From assembly GCA_934771675.1 (NCBI GenBank), contig CAKVMF010000043.1, positions 1-7,841 on the forward strand: a DNA stretch of 7,841 bases. The letters run 5' to 3'. The notes beneath the pieces are model-generated. The model searched no databases, was not told where the DNA came from, and saw nothing but the letters and a program-made list of their open reading frames with translations. The DNA comes from an uncultured Clostridia bacterium. GTDB lineage: Bacteria > Bacillota > Clostridia > Christensenellales > UBA1242. A program made the translations under genes and the position numbers. How positions within the stretch are numbered: position 1 is the first letter of the stretch; each line of letters begins with the position of its first letter. Below are positions 5,584 to 7,841 of this stretch, in pieces.

Positions 5584-7350
5584 TTATTCAACAGTAACGC
5601 TCTTTGCAAGGTTTCGCGGTTTATCAGGATTGATTCCCTTTTGAATCGACACTTGATAAGCCAAATATTGCATTGGAACAATTGCAAGAATCGATGCCAA
5701 AATCTCATCCGGTTCGTCAATAAAAAATTCAGATAATCCGTTTATTTCTTGATTTGAAATTGCTATAACTTTTGCGCCTCTTGAAGCCGCTTCACTTGCC
5801 GAGTTTAAAGACTTTGAAATAACATTTTTTTGAGTTGCAAAAACAAAGAGCGGAGTTTCACTTTCAACAAGTGCCAAAAATCCATGTTTGAGTTCTCCAG
5901 ACGGATAATCGGTTGAGTTTATGTAAGCAACTTCTTTTAGTTTTAAAGATGCTTCCTTTGCTGTGATTGCATCAAGTCCCTTTCCAATAAAAATTGGTGC
6001 GGTTTGATTTTTGATTTCACTAGCCAAATTTTCTATCTTTTTAAAATCAATATTTAATATTTTTTTTGCCAATTTTTTTATTGCATCAAAATAATCATAA
6101 TCAAGATTTGAAACAGAATTTTCAATATGTTTTGTCAGCATAAAAATTGCAGACAACTGACAAACATACGCTTTTGTTGAAGCAACGGCAATTTCCGGCC
6201 CCGCGCACACTGGAATGACATAGTCAGAATTTTGTGCAAGCGTTGAATACAAAACATTTGTAAGTGCAATTGTGCAAGCACCCTTTGATGCAGCAAGCTT
6301 CATAGCCTCAATAGTGTCTGCAGTTTCCCCACTTTGACTCACAAAAATAAACAGTGACTTTTCATCGGCAAATATTGGCTCGTTGTAAATAAACTCGCTT
6401 GCAATCTGCGCATCAGCCTTTTTGTGCAAAATTTTTCTAAACATTGCCGAACCCATAAGTGCCGCATGATATGCCGTTCCACAACCGATGAACTGAACAT
6501 TGTCAAACCGCTTAAAAAACTTATCATCAAACTTTTCAAGAACTTTTTGCTGACAAAACACATCAACTTGCCTTTCAAGTGCCACCCGCTGTTCCATAAT
6601 TTCCTTTAACATAAAATGCCCATATTGCATTTTTTGAGCATCTTCAAACCCACTTTCAAGATAGGTTGTTTTTTTAAAAATCTCATGCTTGGTTTTATCA
6701 TAAAAATGAACCTTTCCATTTTGAGCAAAACCAAACTCACCATCATAAACAATATAATAATTTCTTGTCATGCCAGAAAAACAAATCGGATCAGAAGCAA
6801 CCAAAACATCGCCCTCAAACTCCGCAACATAAAGCGGACTTTTTCGCTTTGCAAAGAATAGTTTGTCCGTCTGTTGTTTGTTTATTGCAGCAATTGCAAA
6901 GCTTCCTCTAACCCCATCAAAAAACTCAATAAATTCATCCATAGTTTTAACATTTTTTTCTTCCAAAAATTCCGTTAAAACCGCCGTGTCAGTTTCGCTT
7001 TCAATTGTTTCTTTAAGTTCGTTTTTCAGTTCAAGATAATTCTCAATAATGCCGTTATGCACAACAATCCACTCACCATTTTTTGACGAGTGCGGATGCG
7101 AATTAATTTCACTTGGTATACCATGAGTTGCCCACCTTGTGTGAGCAATTGCCAAAGTCATTTCCTTGTTTTTAGGAAGCTTTTCTTCAAGATTTTTTAT
7201 TCCACCAACCTCTCTAAAAATAGAAATCCCGTCATCATTTTTTACCGCAACACCTGAAGAATCATAGCCACGATACTCCAACATTTTTAGTTTTTTTATC
7301 ACAAAATCAACGTTTCGTTTCTTTCCTAAATATCCTACTATTCCGCACAT
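5584..7350 (-). CDS. glmS: Glutamine-fructose-6-phosphate aminotransferase (isomerising), GlmS
   Basis: GlmS makes glucosamine-6-phosphate from fructose-6-phosphate and glutamine, the committed step toward UDP-GlcNAc, in the cytoplasm. The 588-residue protein is complete. The N-terminal glutaminase domain (about 1-215) begins MCGIVGYLG; Cys2 becomes the catalytic N-terminal nucleophile after Met removal. HTRWATHG (70-77, Arg72), HNG (98-100) and Asp121 match the glutamine-binding residues. The first SIS domain has CGTAYHA (290-296) and SQSGETADT (338-346). The second has SGELKHG (484-490, Glu486 and His489). The C-terminal signature PRNLAKSVTVE is intact, with Lys583 equivalent to the substrate-binding Lys near the E. 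coli C-terminus. The start must be ATG at 7350, since an extension to an upstream TTG at 7368 would block the N-terminal Cys. AGGAG (7358-7362) lies seven bases upstream, inside the end of glmM. Only one base separates it from the glmM stop, implying translational coupling. There is no room for a glmS ribozyme leader. Confidence 0.98.
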   Translation of the reverse strand: MCGIVGYLGKKRNVDFVIKKLKMLEYRGYDSSGVAVKNDDGISIFREVGGIKNLEEKLPKNKEMTLAIAHTRWATHGIPSEINSHPHSSKNGEWIVVHNGIIENYLELKNELKETIESETDTAVLTEFLEEKNVKTMDEFIEFFDGVRGSFAIAAINKQQTDKLFFAKRKSPLYVAEFEGDVLVASDPICFSGMTRNYYIVYDGEFGFAQNGKVHFYDKTKHEIFKKTTYLESGFEDAQKMQYGHFMLKEIMEQRVALERQVDVFCQQKVLEKFDDKFFKRFDNVQFIGCGTAYHAALMGSAMFRKILHKKADAQIASEFIYNEPIFADEKSLFIFVSQSGETADTIEAMKLAASKGACTIALTNVLYSTLAQNSDYVIPVCAGPEIAVASTKAYVCQLSAIFMLTKHIENSVSNLDYDYFDAIKKLAKKILNIDFKKIENLASEIKNQTAPIFIGKGLDAITAKEASLKLKEVAYINSTDYPSGELKHGFLALVESETPLFVFATQKNVISKSLNSASEAASRGAKVIAISNQEINGLSEFFIDEPDEILASILAIVPMQYLAYQVSIQKGINPDKPRNLAKSVTVE

Positions 7351-7351
7351 C

Positions 7352-7841
7352 TTATAGCTCCTTGTCAATTGCTTTTATTGTTTCGCAAAGTCTGTTTGCA
7401 ACAGCTTTTGAAACTTCGCCATCTTCACTTTCAACCATAACTCTAATGCAAGGTTCTGTGCCAGAAACATGAATCATAATTCTACATTTTCCTTGCAAAG
7501 CTTTTTCTTGATTTTCTGTTTCAATTGAAAGTTTTTCACTATTTATAACTCGAAGTTTGTCCTTAACTTTAACGCTTATGTTACACTGGTCAAAGAGTTT
7601 AAAATCACAAAGACTGCCAAGCGTAGAATTATTTTTTGCACAAATTTCTGCCAAACAAAGAGCCGTCAAAACTCCGTCACCAGTTCCAAGTTTGTCCGCC
7701 ATAATGATATGCCCAGATTGTTCGCCGCCGATAAGCAAATTGTTTTCACGCATTGCATAGCGAACATACTTGTCACCAATGTTTGTTCGAATCATTTTAA
7801 CATCTAACCTCTCAAGTGCTTTTTCAAGCCCAGAGTTTGTG
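7352..7841 (-). CDS. glmM: Phosphoglucosamine mutase GlmM, C-terminal part (5' end beyond window)
   Basis: GlmM interconverts glucosamine-6-phosphate and glucosamine-1-phosphate, the step right after GlmS on the way to UDP-GlcNAc. Only the last 162 residues are present; the reading frame is open to the right edge, so the N-terminal domains with the phosphoserine and metal site are outside. Visible are the conserved RTNIGDKYV stretch, the sugar-binding loop GGEQSGH and the TGDGVLTAL segment of domain 3, then domain 4 with the phosphate-binding loop SGTEPCIRVMVE. The residue two before that Ser, usually Arg in RxSGTEP, is His (codon CAT) here. The internal ATG at 7795 is Met inside the conserved region, not the start. 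GlmM rather than a phosphomannomutase is favoured by the SGTEP and GEQSGH forms and by the coupled glmS. Confidence 0.95.
   Translation of the reverse strand, partial: TNSGLEKALERLDVKMIRTNIGDKYVRYAMRENNLLIGGEQSGHIIMADKLGTGDGVLTALCLAEICAKNNSTLGSLCDFKLFDQCNISVKVKDKLRVINSEKLSIETENQEKALQGKCRIMIHVSGTEPCIRVMVESEDGEVSKAVANRLCETIKAIDKEL
7358..7362 (-). promoter_or_regulatory. Ribosome binding site of glmS within the glmM coding end
   Basis: AGGAG, encoded within the last Lys-Glu codons of glmM, lies seven bases before the glmS ATG at 7350. Ribosomes finishing glmM would pass over it, favouring coupled expression. Confidence 0.75.

Noticed and set aside
7351..7368. Six-residue N-terminal extension of GlmS from TTG
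   Set aside because: GlmS needs Cys directly after the initiator Met as its N-terminal nucleophile, and the ATG at 7350 has its own AGGAG.
1..7841. A novel defence system, CRISPR array, prophage, insertion sequence, tRNA or rRNA
   Set aside because: No direct repeat array, transposase or recombinase motif, target-site duplication or structured RNA pattern was seen. The genes are core metabolism, transport and one unknown lipoprotein.

Overview
The window is an AT-rich stretch of bacterial chromosome with every supported gene on the minus strand, so transcription runs from the right edge to the left. The low-GC, A-rich codon use, the purine-rich ribosome binding sites, a monoderm-style lipoprotein signal and a rubrerythrin together suggest an anaerobic Bacillota, probably an uncultured gut-type clostridium. 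That placement is inference. TGA ends one gene and Trp is TGG, so the standard bacterial code applies.

In transcription order, the right end (7841 to 5584) carries the 3' part of glmM followed one base later by a complete glmS. These are two core enzymes of the amino-sugar route to UDP-GlcNAc and peptidoglycan, and they are translationally coupled. A 192-base intergenic region (5583 to 5392) follows. It holds an AT-rich inverted repeat and the only convincing promoter of the window, which drives a 529-residue lipoprotein of unknown function (5391 to 3802). That gene ends in a strong intrinsic terminator (3743-3784).

The middle-left block (3723 to 1723) is a compact set of three genes: a small MazG-like nucleotide pyrophosphohydrolase, a DUF368/PopT-type membrane protein with an unusual charged N-terminal tail, and a rubrerythrin. 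It closes with a second intrinsic terminator (1691-1719). The left edge (1657 to 1) is the N-terminal 552 residues of a P2-type cation-transporting ATPase, cut by the window end.

The functional themes are cell-envelope precursor supply (GlmM, GlmS, and undecaprenyl-phosphate recycling by the DUF368 protein), housekeeping protection (MazG-like, rubrerythrin) and ion transport. I found no mobile element, CRISPR array, RNA gene or defence system. The region looks like ordinary chromosome. The points most worth a second look are the tailed DUF368 protein and its gene neighbours, the repeat-like lipoprotein, and substituted motif residues in GlmM and in the ATPase.
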